From Cytophagaceae bacterium (GTDB taxonomy: Bacteria; Bacteroidota; Bacteroidia; Cytophagales; Flexibacteraceae), in contig JAIXYP010000005.1 in assembly GCA_027490155.1 (NCBI GenBank), positions 62,001 to 126,000 of the forward strand: a stretch of DNA of 64,000 bases, in the 5' to 3' direction. Under the pieces are notes generated by a model. It saw nothing but the letters and a program-made list of their open reading frames with translations. It ran no database searches and had not been told where the DNA came from. This document shows positions 55,179 to 63,075 of the stretch, one piece after another (the stretch's first letter is position 1; each line of letters opens with the position of its first letter). The position numbers and the translations under genes were made by a program.

Positions 55179-55766
55179 ATGATCATTGTAGGCGACGCCA
55201 TCATTTCGGACGACATAGCAGAGCGAGCCTTTGTTTGTGACCTAGTCCGCTGCAAGGGTGCTTGTTGCGAAGAGGGTGACTATGGCGCACCGCTCACAGA
55301 TGATGAAATCCTGACCCTGGAGGACATTCAGGATGACATCGCTCCCTACTTGTCGCCTGAAGGTTTGGCAGCCCTTGAAGAGCAAGGAGCTTGGGTGGTG
55401 GATGATGAAGGGGACTTTAGCACACCAACTATTGCAGGCCGTGCTTGTGCTTATGCTGTTTACGAGGTCAACGGCACCCTAAAGTGTGGCATCGAGCAGG
55501 CATGGAAAGCTGGTGCTACTGACTTTCAGAAACCTATCAGTTGTCATCTATACCCGATCAGGGTAACGAAGTACGACCATTATTCCGCCCTCAATTACCA
55601 CCAGTGGGACATTTGTAGCCCTGCTTGTAGCCTAGGTGCGCAACTTCAGGTACCTATTTACAAATTTTTGGCTGGTGCACTGACCCGTGCATACGGGGAG
55701 GCCTGGTATCAGGAACTTTGCCAAACCATCGAGATGGGGGACTATGGTACTGCCCCACAGGCCTAG
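55179..55766 (+). CDS. DUF3109 family cysteine-rich protein
   Basis: 195 residues, cytoplasmic by sequence. It is rich in conserved cysteines: [17 protein letters not shown] (about 20-36), [20 protein letters not shown] (about 90-110), SCHLYPIR (about 130) and CSPACSLG (about 150). The pattern resembles the zinc/iron-cluster-binding domains of the YkgJ group (CxxxCCxxG), so metal or Fe-S binding is likely, though function is unknown. The start ATG at 55179 opens with [13 protein letters not shown], usual for Bacteroidota members. It follows the endonuclease gene by 76 bp and precedes the HMG-CoA lyase gene by 102 bp, all on one strand; co-transcription is possible. Confidence 0.88.
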   Translation: MIIVGDAIISDDIAERAFVCDLVRCKGACCEEGDYGAPLTDDEILTLEDIQDDIAPYLSPEGLAALEEQGAWVVDDEGDFSTPTIAGRACAYAVYEVNGTLKCGIEQAWKAGATDFQKPISCHLYPIRVTKYDHYSALNYHQWDICSPACSLGAQLQVPIYKFLAGALTRAYGEAWYQELCQTIEMGDYGTAPQA

Positions 55767-55868
55767 AGCTTGACAAGGCCCCTGTTTGGGTTGTACCTTG
55801 CAGATAGAATTACGGGATTTTGATCCACCTACCTAAATGGGTAATACCTCAACAACACCAACTTCGAT

Positions 55869-56729
55869 ATGACTATTACCGAGTGTCCTCGTGATGCCAT
55901 GCAAGGCATCAAGGACTGGATCCCGACAAGCAGCAAAATTAGCTACCTAACCAAACTCTTGGCAGTAGGGTTTGACTACCTTGACTTTGGGAGTTTCGTA
56001 TCGCCACGCGCCATCCCTCAAATGGCAGATACCGCGGAGGTGCTGGCAGGCCTTGACCTGAGCACCACCAAGACTAAGCTACTTGCAATCGTCGCTAACC
56101 TTAAGGGTGCTGAGCAGGCTTGTTCCCACTCAAGTATAAGTGTTCTTGGTTATCCTTTTTCTGTTTCCGAAACCTTTCAGCTCCGGAACGTCAACAAAAC
56201 AATTGCCCAGTCTTGGGAGGACGTAGCCGCCATGCAAGATCTTGCCACAAAGCATGGCAAAGAGCTACAGGTCTATCTCAGCATGGGTTTTGGCAATCCA
56301 TACGGTGATCCCTACAGCCCAGAGGTTGTCCTTGATATTGCAGACCAACTTTACCATAAGTTCCAGATAAAACACATCGCTCCGTCTGACACCATTGGCA
56401 GTTCGGCACCTGATGGTATTCAGTCTTTATTTACAGCCCTCACAACTGCCTTGCCAGAGGTGCGCTTTTCTGCTCATTTGCACACCGTCCCTACCGCTGC
56501 CGAAGCCAAAATTGCAGCAGCTTGGGCCGGAGGTTGTCGCCATTTTGATGCCGCCCTTTTAGGTTTCGGTGGCTGCCCTATGGCCACGGACGAGCTCACT
56601 GGCAACATGCCAACAGAGGTTCTCATCAACTGGTTATCGACCAATAATACTACTCCAAAGATCAATAATCAGGCCTGGGGTGATGCATTAATGGCTGCTG
56701 AGGTTATTTTTGCTCCCTTTAGGCACTAG
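55869..56729 (+). CDS. mvaB: Hydroxymethylglutaryl-CoA lyase
   Basis: 286 residues. It splits HMG-CoA to acetyl-CoA and acetoacetate, the last step of leucine degradation. The N-terminal ECPRDAMQG (residues 5-13) corresponds to the DGLQN region of the family, with the metal-binding and catalytic Asp-region slightly altered to the form usual in Bacteroidota. FGSFVSPRAIPQMADT (about 41-56), SDTIGSS (about 178) and HLHTV (about 203-207) belong to the TIM-barrel active site; the catalytic cysteine is in LGFGGCPMA (about 236-244). Related homocitrate and citramalate synthases are excluded by this cysteine loop. No other leucine-degradation gene is adjacent. Confidence 0.9.
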   Translation: MTITECPRDAMQGIKDWIPTSSKISYLTKLLAVGFDYLDFGSFVSPRAIPQMADTAEVLAGLDLSTTKTKLLAIVANLKGAEQACSHSSISVLGYPFSVSETFQLRNVNKTIAQSWEDVAAMQDLATKHGKELQVYLSMGFGNPYGDPYSPEVVLDIADQLYHKFQIKHIAPSDTIGSSAPDGIQSLFTALTTALPEVRFSAHLHTVPTAAEAKIAAAWAGGCRHFDAALLGFGGCPMATDELTGNMPTEVLINWLSTNNTTPKINNQAWGDALMAAEVIFAPFRH

Positions 56730-56843
56730 TGGGACTCATGGCCATAACAGCTTATGATCCGCCAAGTGTTATTACAATCGCTTTAGCCTCTTTGTCTGGT
56801 TTTGGTTACAAGTATTAACCACCAGCCAGCATATCCCGACGAA

Positions 56844-57590
56844 ATGAAAAACGCACAGCAAGCCCTTCAGGTCGAAATTTTTATCCCTTGCTTTATGGAC
56901 CAAGTCTATCCTGAGACAGGGTTCAATATGGTCAAGATTCTCGATAAGTTGGGATGCAAAGTACACTACTTAAGCAACCAGACCTGCTGCGGGCAGCCAG
57001 CCTATAACGCTGGTTTCTTTGATGATGCAAAGGAGGTTGCCCTCAAGTTCCTGAACGATTTTTCGGCAAACGAGCATTATATCGTCGGGCCGACTGCCTC
57101 ATGTGTTGGTATGCTGCGCAATAGTTATGAGCACTTCTTTGTCGGCAATGAGCATGAACCTTTGTTCCGTAAGTTTCAGGCCCGTGTCTTTGAGTTTACC
57201 GAGTTTTTGCTTCAGGTCCTTGAAGTGGATGCCGTGCCAGGTGCCGAGCTCAAAGGCATAGCCACCTATCATGACTCATGCTCTGCACTTAGGGAATGTG
57301 GCATCAAGGAAGGTCCCCGACAATTATTATCTCACGTCAAAGGCCTAAAGCTAGTCGAGATGGCCGATACAGAAACCTGCTGCGGATTTGGTGGCACATT
57401 TGCCGTTAAGTTCGAGCAGATATCCACTGGCATGGCGGCCCAAAAGACGGACAATGCTACTGACACTGGGGCAGACTTCTTGATCAGCACCGACAGTAGC
57501 TGTTTGTTGCAACTAGATGGCTATACCCGCAAACACAACAAGGCTATCAAACCGATGCACATCGTTGATGTCTTGGCAAGTGGCTGGTAA
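56844..57590 (+). CDS. LutA/YkgE-like CCG-domain (Fe-S)-binding protein
   Basis: 248 residues from the ATG at 56844 (MKNAQQALQVEIFIPCFMDQ); a TTG 42 bp upstream is less likely. Two CCG domains are seen: the first with IPCFMDQ and NQTCCGQPAYN (about 15-55), the second with YHDSCSALRE and ETCCGFGGTFAVKF (about 150-200). Such domains bind a non-cubane [4Fe-4S] cluster and occur in LutA, GlpC and heterodisulfide reductase subunits; single-protein members of this length are LutA/YkgE, part of lactate oxidation. lutB and lutC are not next to it, so its partner is unknown. It lies 114 bp behind the HMG-CoA lyase gene. Confidence 0.9.
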   Translation: MKNAQQALQVEIFIPCFMDQVYPETGFNMVKILDKLGCKVHYLSNQTCCGQPAYNAGFFDDAKEVALKFLNDFSANEHYIVGPTASCVGMLRNSYEHFFVGNEHEPLFRKFQARVFEFTEFLLQVLEVDAVPGAELKGIATYHDSCSALRECGIKEGPRQLLSHVKGLKLVEMADTETCCGFGGTFAVKFEQISTGMAAQKTDNATDTGADFLISTDSSCLLQLDGYTRKHNKAIKPMHIVDVLASGW

Positions 57591-57628
57591 GTTCGATCGA
57601 TCAGAAACTAGGGAATAGTGCCCCACGC

Positions 57629-57907
57629 ATGGCTTGTTTCAACCTCCAAATCAAGGCCAAACCCATGGCCAAAACCGAAAAGCACCAGTTGCTGGACGGT
57701 GGTCGGTGGCAAGTCTGGATTAAGGCACCTGCTACCGAGGGTAAAGCCAATGCAGCCATCATAGCCTACCTTGCCAAGGTCCTTGGTTTAACCAAGTCGT
57801 CCATCCAGATCAAATCAGGAACAGTCTCTAGCTTCAAAACCTTAACGATTGATGCCGTCCTATCAGAGGTGGTTTCACGCCTAGAATCCACTGCAAGTGC
57901 TATTTAG
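57629..57907 (+). CDS. DUF167 (YggU-like) family protein
   Basis: 92 residues, usual size. The core DUF167 motif is WQVWIKAPATEGKANAAIIAYLAKVLGL (read in parts, about 28-55), with KSSIQIKSGTVSSFKTLTI after it. The fold is small alpha/beta; function is unknown in bacteria. The gene starts 38 bp after the CCG-domain gene on the same strand and overlaps the end of the convergent argH gene by 8 bp. The earlier ATG at 57629 fits the family start (ACFNLQIKAKPMAK). Confidence 0.85.
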   Translation: MACFNLQIKAKPMAKTEKHQLLDGGRWQVWIKAPATEGKANAAIIAYLAKVLGLTKSSIQIKSGTVSSFKTLTIDAVLSEVVSRLESTASAI

Positions 57908-59264
57908 GTTCCTTGGGCATCAAGTATTTTTCCTCAAACCCTTTTAGCCAGTAGGTGTAAGCACTTTGCTCAAATTGCGTTAACTGCTGGTCCAGATAAG
58001 TCTCAATACGGTCTAGCCCTAGGTTATGGATACTCCCTAATAGGGTGTGTGGCCCTTCAAAGCCAGTTGGTTTATCAGCATCAGCTATTGTCCCTACGGT
58101 TTGGTACGCCTCACGAAAAGGCATGCCTCGCTCAACTAGTGCATTAACCCCCTCAACGCTGTACATATCCCGATAACGAGGATTGGTCGCCACGGTTTGG
58201 TCGAATTTGATGCCACTTATTGCCTCCTGGGTGATCAACAATACACTCTGCATGTCGCTGATGGCCTTTATCAGAATACCTTTGCTTAGCTGGTAGTCCC
58301 GATGGTAACCTGATATTTGGTTGGTCATCAGGGTCGTGATCTGGCTAGGATAACCCTTTATCAGATTGCAGTGCCCCCTTATCAGCTCAAACACATCTGG
58401 GTTGCGCTTGTGCGGCATGATCGAGCTGCCAGTTGTGAACGACTCTGGCAAGGTGATCAACCCTAAAAACTGGGCATTGTAAAGGCAAACGTCATCTGCT
58501 AGCTTGCCGATTGTGTTTGCAATGCCTGCCAAAGCTGTCAAAACAAGCCACTCAAGTTTGCCACGACTCATTTGGGCATTGACAACATTGACATGGGGGC
58601 TTTCAAACCCTAAGAGTTTGGTTGTCAGGTCACGATCCAGCGGAAGACTACCACCATAACCAGCCCCAGAACCCAAGGGATTGCGGTTACTGTGTCGATA
58701 AGCTGCCAATATCAAATCTAGGTCCTCAGCCAAAGCCTCTGCGTATGCTGATAGCCAAAGCCCTGCCGAGCTCGGCATCGCCACTTGGGTATGGGTGAAA
58801 CCTGGCAGGATTACGTCTTTTTGACTTTCAGCTGCCTCGAGTAGGGTACGGCTAAGTTGTGCCACTTGGCTGACGATGGTCTGAAGCTCATGCCGGCTAT
58901 AGAGTTTGATTGCAGTCAAAACTTGATCATTCCGGCTGCGGCCGGTATGGATCCGTTTGCCAGCCTTGCCAATTCGCTCAGTCAAGACCCGCTCTAGGTA
59001 GGTATGGATATCTTCGTCAGCGGGCTCAAAAGGTAATGGACCCTGTTTAGCTTTAGTGTATATGTCGCTCAGCACCAACACGATGGCCTCATAATCTACC
59101 TCCGAAATTAACCCCACCTGCGATAACATTTTGGCATGCGCCACCGAGCCAATGATGTCCCAAACGGCTAGGTTTTGATCAAGGACGGGATCGTCACCAA
59201 TACAGAAAGCCGCAATGCTTGCTAGCGTCGCTGTTTGATTGGGTTTTTTCCAGAGTTCGGCCAT
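57900..59264 (-). CDS. argH: Argininosuccinate lyase
   Basis: 454 residues; splits argininosuccinate to arginine and fumarate, the last step of arginine synthesis. The fumarase/aspartase superfamily signature TGSSIMPHKRNPDVFEL (about 276-292) contains the catalytic serine loop; THTQVAMPSSAGLW has the conserved histidine region and TGRSRNDQVLTAIKLY is the first conserved block (about 102-117). The N-terminal MAELWKKP with ..AFCIGDDPVLDQNLAVWDIIGSVAHAKML is usual. It is the last gene of the arginine operon, 12 bp after argE, and is convergent with the DUF167 gene, overlapping by 8 bp. Confidence 0.96.
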   Translation of the reverse strand: MAELWKKPNQTATLASIAAFCIGDDPVLDQNLAVWDIIGSVAHAKMLSQVGLISEVDYEAIVLVLSDIYTKAKQGPLPFEPADEDIHTYLERVLTERIGKAGKRIHTGRSRNDQVLTAIKLYSRHELQTIVSQVAQLSRTLLEAAESQKDVILPGFTHTQVAMPSSAGLWLSAYAEALAEDLDLILAAYRHSNRNPLGSGAGYGGSLPLDRDLTTKLLGFESPHVNVVNAQMSRGKLEWLVLTALAGIANTIGKLADDVCLYNAQFLGLITLPESFTTGSSIMPHKRNPDVFELIRGHCNLIKGYPSQITTLMTNQISGYHRDYQLSKGILIKAISDMQSVLLITQEAISGIKFDQTVATNPRYRDMYSVEGVNALVERGMPFREAYQTVGTIADADKPTGFEGPHTLLGSIHNLGLDRIETYLDQQLTQFEQSAYTYWLKGFEEKYLMPKEPK

Positions 59265-59276
59265 TGGGGGCTGTTC

Positions 59277-60398
59277 TTATGCTTTAAGAGTAGGTTTGGT
59301 TTTGGCTGATGGAGTCAACTCGGCCAATTTCAGGATTAGCGACTGATACCTATTGAGGCCTGTGTTCAGCTCCTCAATTAAAATATACTCGTCTGCGGTA
59401 TGGGACCTTAAGGTATCACCTGGTCCGATCTTGATTGCTGGGCAAGGCATAAAGGTCCAGTCGCTCATTGTGGGTGACCCATAAGCGGTGGCACCAATGG
59501 CTTGAGCTGCCAACACCAATGGGTGCCCTAGGTCGACGGACTGTGGCTTAAGTCTCAAACTCCTTGGTTTGACCTCTGCCGACACGACCGATTGGATAAT
59601 TTCGACCACTTCTTGTAGCTCATAACACTCATTTGGTCGCACATCGATCACCCATTCGCAGCGGTCAGGCACTTGGTTATGGGCCGTCCCGGCCTGGATC
59701 ATCGTTGTTTGGCAAAGAGTTCGTCCTAGCCAACTTGAGATCCTATCCCATACCAAATTACGAACGGCGACAATATCCTCAAGGGCTGCATAGAGGGCAT
59801 TTTGGCCATTGTTCCGAGCAGCATGCCCTGCCTGTCCAAAATTGACACAATCAAGGACGATTAGGCCCTTTTGGGCCACGGCTACCTCCATACTAGTCGG
59901 TTCGCCCACGATGGCCATATCTGCTCGGAGGTCAAGGTCCGGAAGACTCTTGATAACTAATTCTAGTCCGCCTTTGCCCGAGGTTTCTTCTTCAGCTGAG
60001 GCGATCAAAACCAAGTTGAAGGGTAGTGGGGCATGCAACAGACTGACGAATATCGAGGTCAGACAACACAAAGCTCCACCAGCATCCGTACTGCCGAGGC
60101 CGTATAGTTTACCTTCCTTCAAAGTCGCTTCATAAGCAGACTTAGTATAGCTGGTATTTGCCTTAACCGTATCATGATGGGAGTTCAGGATTAAGGTAGG
60201 CTGGTTAGGGTTGTATTGAGCCCCGCGGGCGATCACGTTATTGCCTAGGTTGCGTACGATGGCTCCCTTTTGCTGTAACCAAGCTGTCAAGATAGCCGCC
60301 GTCGCACCTTCCTGTCCAGAAACAGACGGCGTCCGGACCAATGCCTGCAACAGTTTGGTGGTTTGGGCCAACAAGGGATGTTCTTGCTGCTTTGACAT
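59277..60398 (-). CDS. argE: M20-family N-acyl-ornithine/citrulline deacylase (ArgE-like)
   Basis: 373 residues. M20 zinc deacylase: metal ligands in NSHHDTVKA (His/Asp, about 72-80), GSTDAGGALC (Asp, about 104-113), ASAEEETSGKGG (the catalytic Glu pair, about 140-151) and VGEPTSMEVA (about 171). The dimerisation (lid) domain follows about residue 190. It lies 62 bp after the transcarbamoylase gene and 12 bp before argH. As the transcarbamoylase appears to use N-succinylornithine, this enzyme probably removes the acyl group from N-succinyl- (or N-acetyl-) citrulline rather than from ornithine, as in Xanthomonas and Bacteroides; the substrate is inferred. Confidence 0.92.
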   Translation of the reverse strand: MSKQQEHPLLAQTTKLLQALVRTPSVSGQEGATAAILTAWLQQKGAIVRNLGNNVIARGAQYNPNQPTLILNSHHDTVKANTSYTKSAYEATLKEGKLYGLGSTDAGGALCCLTSIFVSLLHAPLPFNLVLIASAEEETSGKGGLELVIKSLPDLDLRADMAIVGEPTSMEVAVAQKGLIVLDCVNFGQAGHAARNNGQNALYAALEDIVAVRNLVWDRISSWLGRTLCQTTMIQAGTAHNQVPDRCEWVIDVRPNECYELQEVVEIIQSVVSAEVKPRSLRLKPQSVDLGHPLVLAAQAIGATAYGSPTMSDWTFMPCPAIKIGPGDTLRSHTADEYILIEELNTGLNRYQSLILKLAELTPSAKTKPTLKA

Positions 60399-60460
60399 TT
60401 TGTTTTGGACTGAGTTGGGTTTCGGATTGGATCTTGACTAAACCAGCAGGCATCAATTCG

Positions 60461-61432
60461 CTAGATCGCCATTAGCAATTGCTTTATCACTGCCTGAGCT
60501 GCTGGCACACGGTTCCCTGCCTGCTGAATCACAACTGAGGCAGAACTATCTAGCACTTCATCTGCTAGCTCTACATTACGCCGTGTGGGTAAGCAATGCA
60601 TCAACTTGCCGCCATTGGTCAGATCCAATTTTGCCTCCGTGATCATCCAATCTCGGTCTAGTTTCAGTGCTTGCCCATATTGGTGATAGCTGCTCCAGTT
60701 TTTGGCATAGACGAAATCGGCCCCCTCCAACGCTGCTTCTTGATCATAGCTAATCCTAGCACCGCTAACGAATTCATCCGCCAAGTCATAGCCTTCTGGC
60801 TGAACAATAGTCAGATCAAGACCTGCACTTGGGTGCCCCATCCATTCTGCAAAGCTGTTGGGTACACATTGTGGCAATGCCCGAGGATGCGGGGCCCAAG
60901 TCAGAACAACCTTTGGCTGGCGTTTGCCATAGTCTGGGTGTTGTCGCCAAAGCTCCTCAATCGTGAGTGCATCAGCCAATGACTGCAAAGGATGACGTGT
61001 AGCAGATTCAAGGCTCAGAATCGGTTTGCCGCTCCATTGCCGAAATCCATTCAGCACTGTTTCGGCATAGTCTGCTTCCCGACTTTTGAGCTCTGGGAAC
61101 GACCGTACACCTATGATATCGCAATACTGCCCAATCACCGCAGCTGCCTCCCGGATGTGCTCTGGTTTGTTTCCATCCATCAACACGCCATCCTGAAACT
61201 CTAGTGCCCAACCTTCTTGATTCAAGTTCACGACCATCACCTTCATCCCAAGGTTCTCAGCAGCTTTTTGAGTGCTGAGCCTAGTGCGCAACGACGCATT
61301 AAAGAAGAACAGCCCTAGGGTTTTGTGTCGACCTAGGTTTTCGTCTTGATAGGGGTTGGCTTTGGCCGCTGCCGCCGCTGCAATGAGGGTCGGTACGTCG
61401 GGTACATCAGCAACTGACGTGAAGTGCTTCAT
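60461..61432 (-). CDS. argF': N-succinylornithine carbamoyltransferase
   Basis: 323 residues. Transcarbamoylase with the carbamoyl-phosphate motif FFNASLRTRLSTQ (about 43-55), in which the family SxRTR is kept, and the late HCLPTRRN (about 280-287). The loop DGNKPEHI (about 86-93) has proline where the Xanthomonas N-acetylornithine enzyme has glutamate (DGDTEEHI) and matches the Bacteroides fragilis enzyme, which uses N-succinylornithine; published mutants at this position switch specificity. TRHPLQSLADALTIEE and TWAPHPRALPQCVPNSFAEWM also match the Bacteroides protein closely. It follows argG by 77 bp. ArgC, ArgB and ArgD are not in the operon. Confidence 0.88.
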   Translation of the reverse strand: MKHFTSVADVPDVPTLIAAAAAAKANPYQDENLGRHKTLGLFFFNASLRTRLSTQKAAENLGMKVMVVNLNQEGWALEFQDGVLMDGNKPEHIREAAAVIGQYCDIIGVRSFPELKSREADYAETVLNGFRQWSGKPILSLESATRHPLQSLADALTIEELWRQHPDYGKRQPKVVLTWAPHPRALPQCVPNSFAEWMGHPSAGLDLTIVQPEGYDLADEFVSGARISYDQEAALEGADFVYAKNWSSYHQYGQALKLDRDWMITEAKLDLTNGGKLMHCLPTRRNVELADEVLDSSASVVIQQAGNRVPAAQAVIKQLLMAI

Positions 61433-61509
61433 AGGGATATGCGTTGTAATAAAGGGTGATTAAATGACTGTTAATGATGTCGTTAGGTTATTTGACCTAT
61501 TAGATTTTA

Positions 61510-62700
61510 TCAAGTGTTTTGTGAAGCAACTTGTCGTGAAATCGTGGTACTAATGCTCATAATTTTGGTAAAGCCTTGCACGTCTTGGCCGGTCCAAGCT
61601 ATGTTGGCCTCGCCATAGCTGCCATGTATGGTGGCATGCAAGTCATAAGGCGACCTGATACCCAATAGCACAAAATGGTTCGGCATTAGCCTAACCCCCA
61701 CTGATCCTGTCACTTTGGCTTGGGTGCTCTCGAGATAAATTTCTAGATCACGCATAGCTGGCTCAAGGTAATGGCCTTCGTGCAGCATGGTGCCATACTG
61801 ACTGCCAAGGGTTTCTTTTAGGCTCAGCTGGGTTTTGCTAAGGGTGTGTTTTTCGAGCAAGTGGTGCGCCTTGATGAGGATCAGAGGTGCCGCAGCTTCA
61901 AAGCCTACTCGCCCTTTGATGCCAATAATGGTGTCACCTACATGGATGTCTCGCCCAATGCCATAAGGTTGAGCTATGGCTTGAAGTGTCCGGATGGTCT
62001 CAATGGGGCCCAAGGTCTGACCATTGATGCCTCTAGGCTCACCTTTCTCAAACTCGATGGTAATGTCTTGCTCCTGACTGGCAGTTTTGGTTGTTGGCCA
62101 AGCCTCCTCAGGCAAGTATAGATGGCTTGTCAGGGTTTCAGCCCCTCCAACACTAGTACCCCATAGGCCTTTATTGACCGAATATTTGGCCTTGCTCCAA
62201 TCTAGGACCACTCCTTTTTCGATTAAGTAATCAATTTCAGCTTGACGGCTTAGGCTCAAGGACCGAATAGGAGCAATGAGTTCCATCCCTGGGCATAGAA
62301 TTTGGAACGCAAGGTCAAACCGGACTTGGTCATTGCCTGCCCCCGTACTGCCGTGTGCGATGGCATCGGCCCCAATCTCAATTGCGTATTCTGCAATGGC
62401 TTTGGCCTGTGCGATGCGCTCGGCAGATACCGATAGGGGATAGGTATTGTTCTTGAGCACATTGCCTGCGATCAGGTACCGTACCACCTCTTGATAATAT
62501 TTGGTGGTAGTATTCAAGCAAGTATAACTAGCCACACCAAGCAAATTAGCTCGGGCCTCTATAAGGGCCAGCTCTTCTGGCAAGAATCCACCTGTTTGAA
62601 CCAGTGCGGCATGTACCTCATAGCCAAGCTCTTGACCAAGGTACTTAACGCAAAAACTGGTGTCAAGCCCACCGCTGTAGGCCAACACTACTTTTTTCAT
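61510..62700 (-). CDS. argG: Argininosuccinate synthase
   Basis: 396 residues; joins citrulline and aspartate with ATP. The P-loop-type N-terminus VVLAYSGGLDTSFCVKYL (residues 4-21) is diagnostic, and AHGSTGAGNDQVRFDLAF (about 117-134), YSVNKGLWGTSVGG (about 174-187) and the C-terminal domain follow. The protein belongs to the branch of argG proteins common in Bacteroidota with an N-terminal PLSVSAERIAQ. It is the first gene of the four-gene arginine operon. A TACATTTG motif on the minus strand at 62925-62932, about 225 bp upstream, could be its -7 element but has no -33 partner. Confidence 0.95.
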   Translation of the reverse strand: MKKVVLAYSGGLDTSFCVKYLGQELGYEVHAALVQTGGFLPEELALIEARANLLGVASYTCLNTTTKYYQEVVRYLIAGNVLKNNTYPLSVSAERIAQAKAIAEYAIEIGADAIAHGSTGAGNDQVRFDLAFQILCPGMELIAPIRSLSLSRQAEIDYLIEKGVVLDWSKAKYSVNKGLWGTSVGGAETLTSHLYLPEEAWPTTKTASQEQDITIEFEKGEPRGINGQTLGPIETIRTLQAIAQPYGIGRDIHVGDTIIGIKGRVGFEAAAPLILIKAHHLLEKHTLSKTQLSLKETLGSQYGTMLHEGHYLEPAMRDLEIYLESTQAKVTGSVGVRLMPNHFVLLGIRSPYDLHATIHGSYGEANIAWTGQDVQGFTKIMSISTTISRQVASQNT

Positions 62701-63005
62701 TTGCTGAGATTGAAAGGGATTGGGAGGGCTGAATTACTGCGATAAAGACCGATGGATAGCTGCCAAACAATGGATTTGGTCTTAGCTTCACTGGTAGGGT
62801 CTATCAAGATCTAAACTGGCTACTACATTCGGGTAGGCGAGATGGATGTTGGGGGCAGTAAACGTAATTAGAATCGCTGGTCGAGAACAATGCTCGCAAC
62901 AGGTGTATCAGCCAACAGGCGAAACAAATGTAATAAACAAGTTGATTTTCTAAGTATTTATTTGAATTTGGGTTAACTTTTTGTCAAAATAACCAAAAAA
63001 GTAAA
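62701..63005. other. Intergenic region before argG
   Basis: About 305 bp between the tolC terminator and argG, both on the minus strand. It contains a minus-strand TACATTTG (62925-62932) matching TAnnTTTG. I see no arginine-box-like palindrome and no leader peptide rich in arginine. Confidence 0.4.
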
Positions 63006-63040
63006 CCTAGGCCCTAAATCTGTTCAGATCAAGGCCTAGG
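63006..63040 (-). terminator. Terminator of the second TolC gene
   Basis: CCTAGGCC (63006-63013) pairs with GGCCTAGG (63033-63040), and inside it ATCTG pairs with CAGAT around a 2-base loop; on the minus strand TTTACTTTTTTGG follows. Confidence 0.8.
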
Positions 63041-63075
63041 CTCAGAAGGTCAAGGATATTACTTATGGCTCAGGC

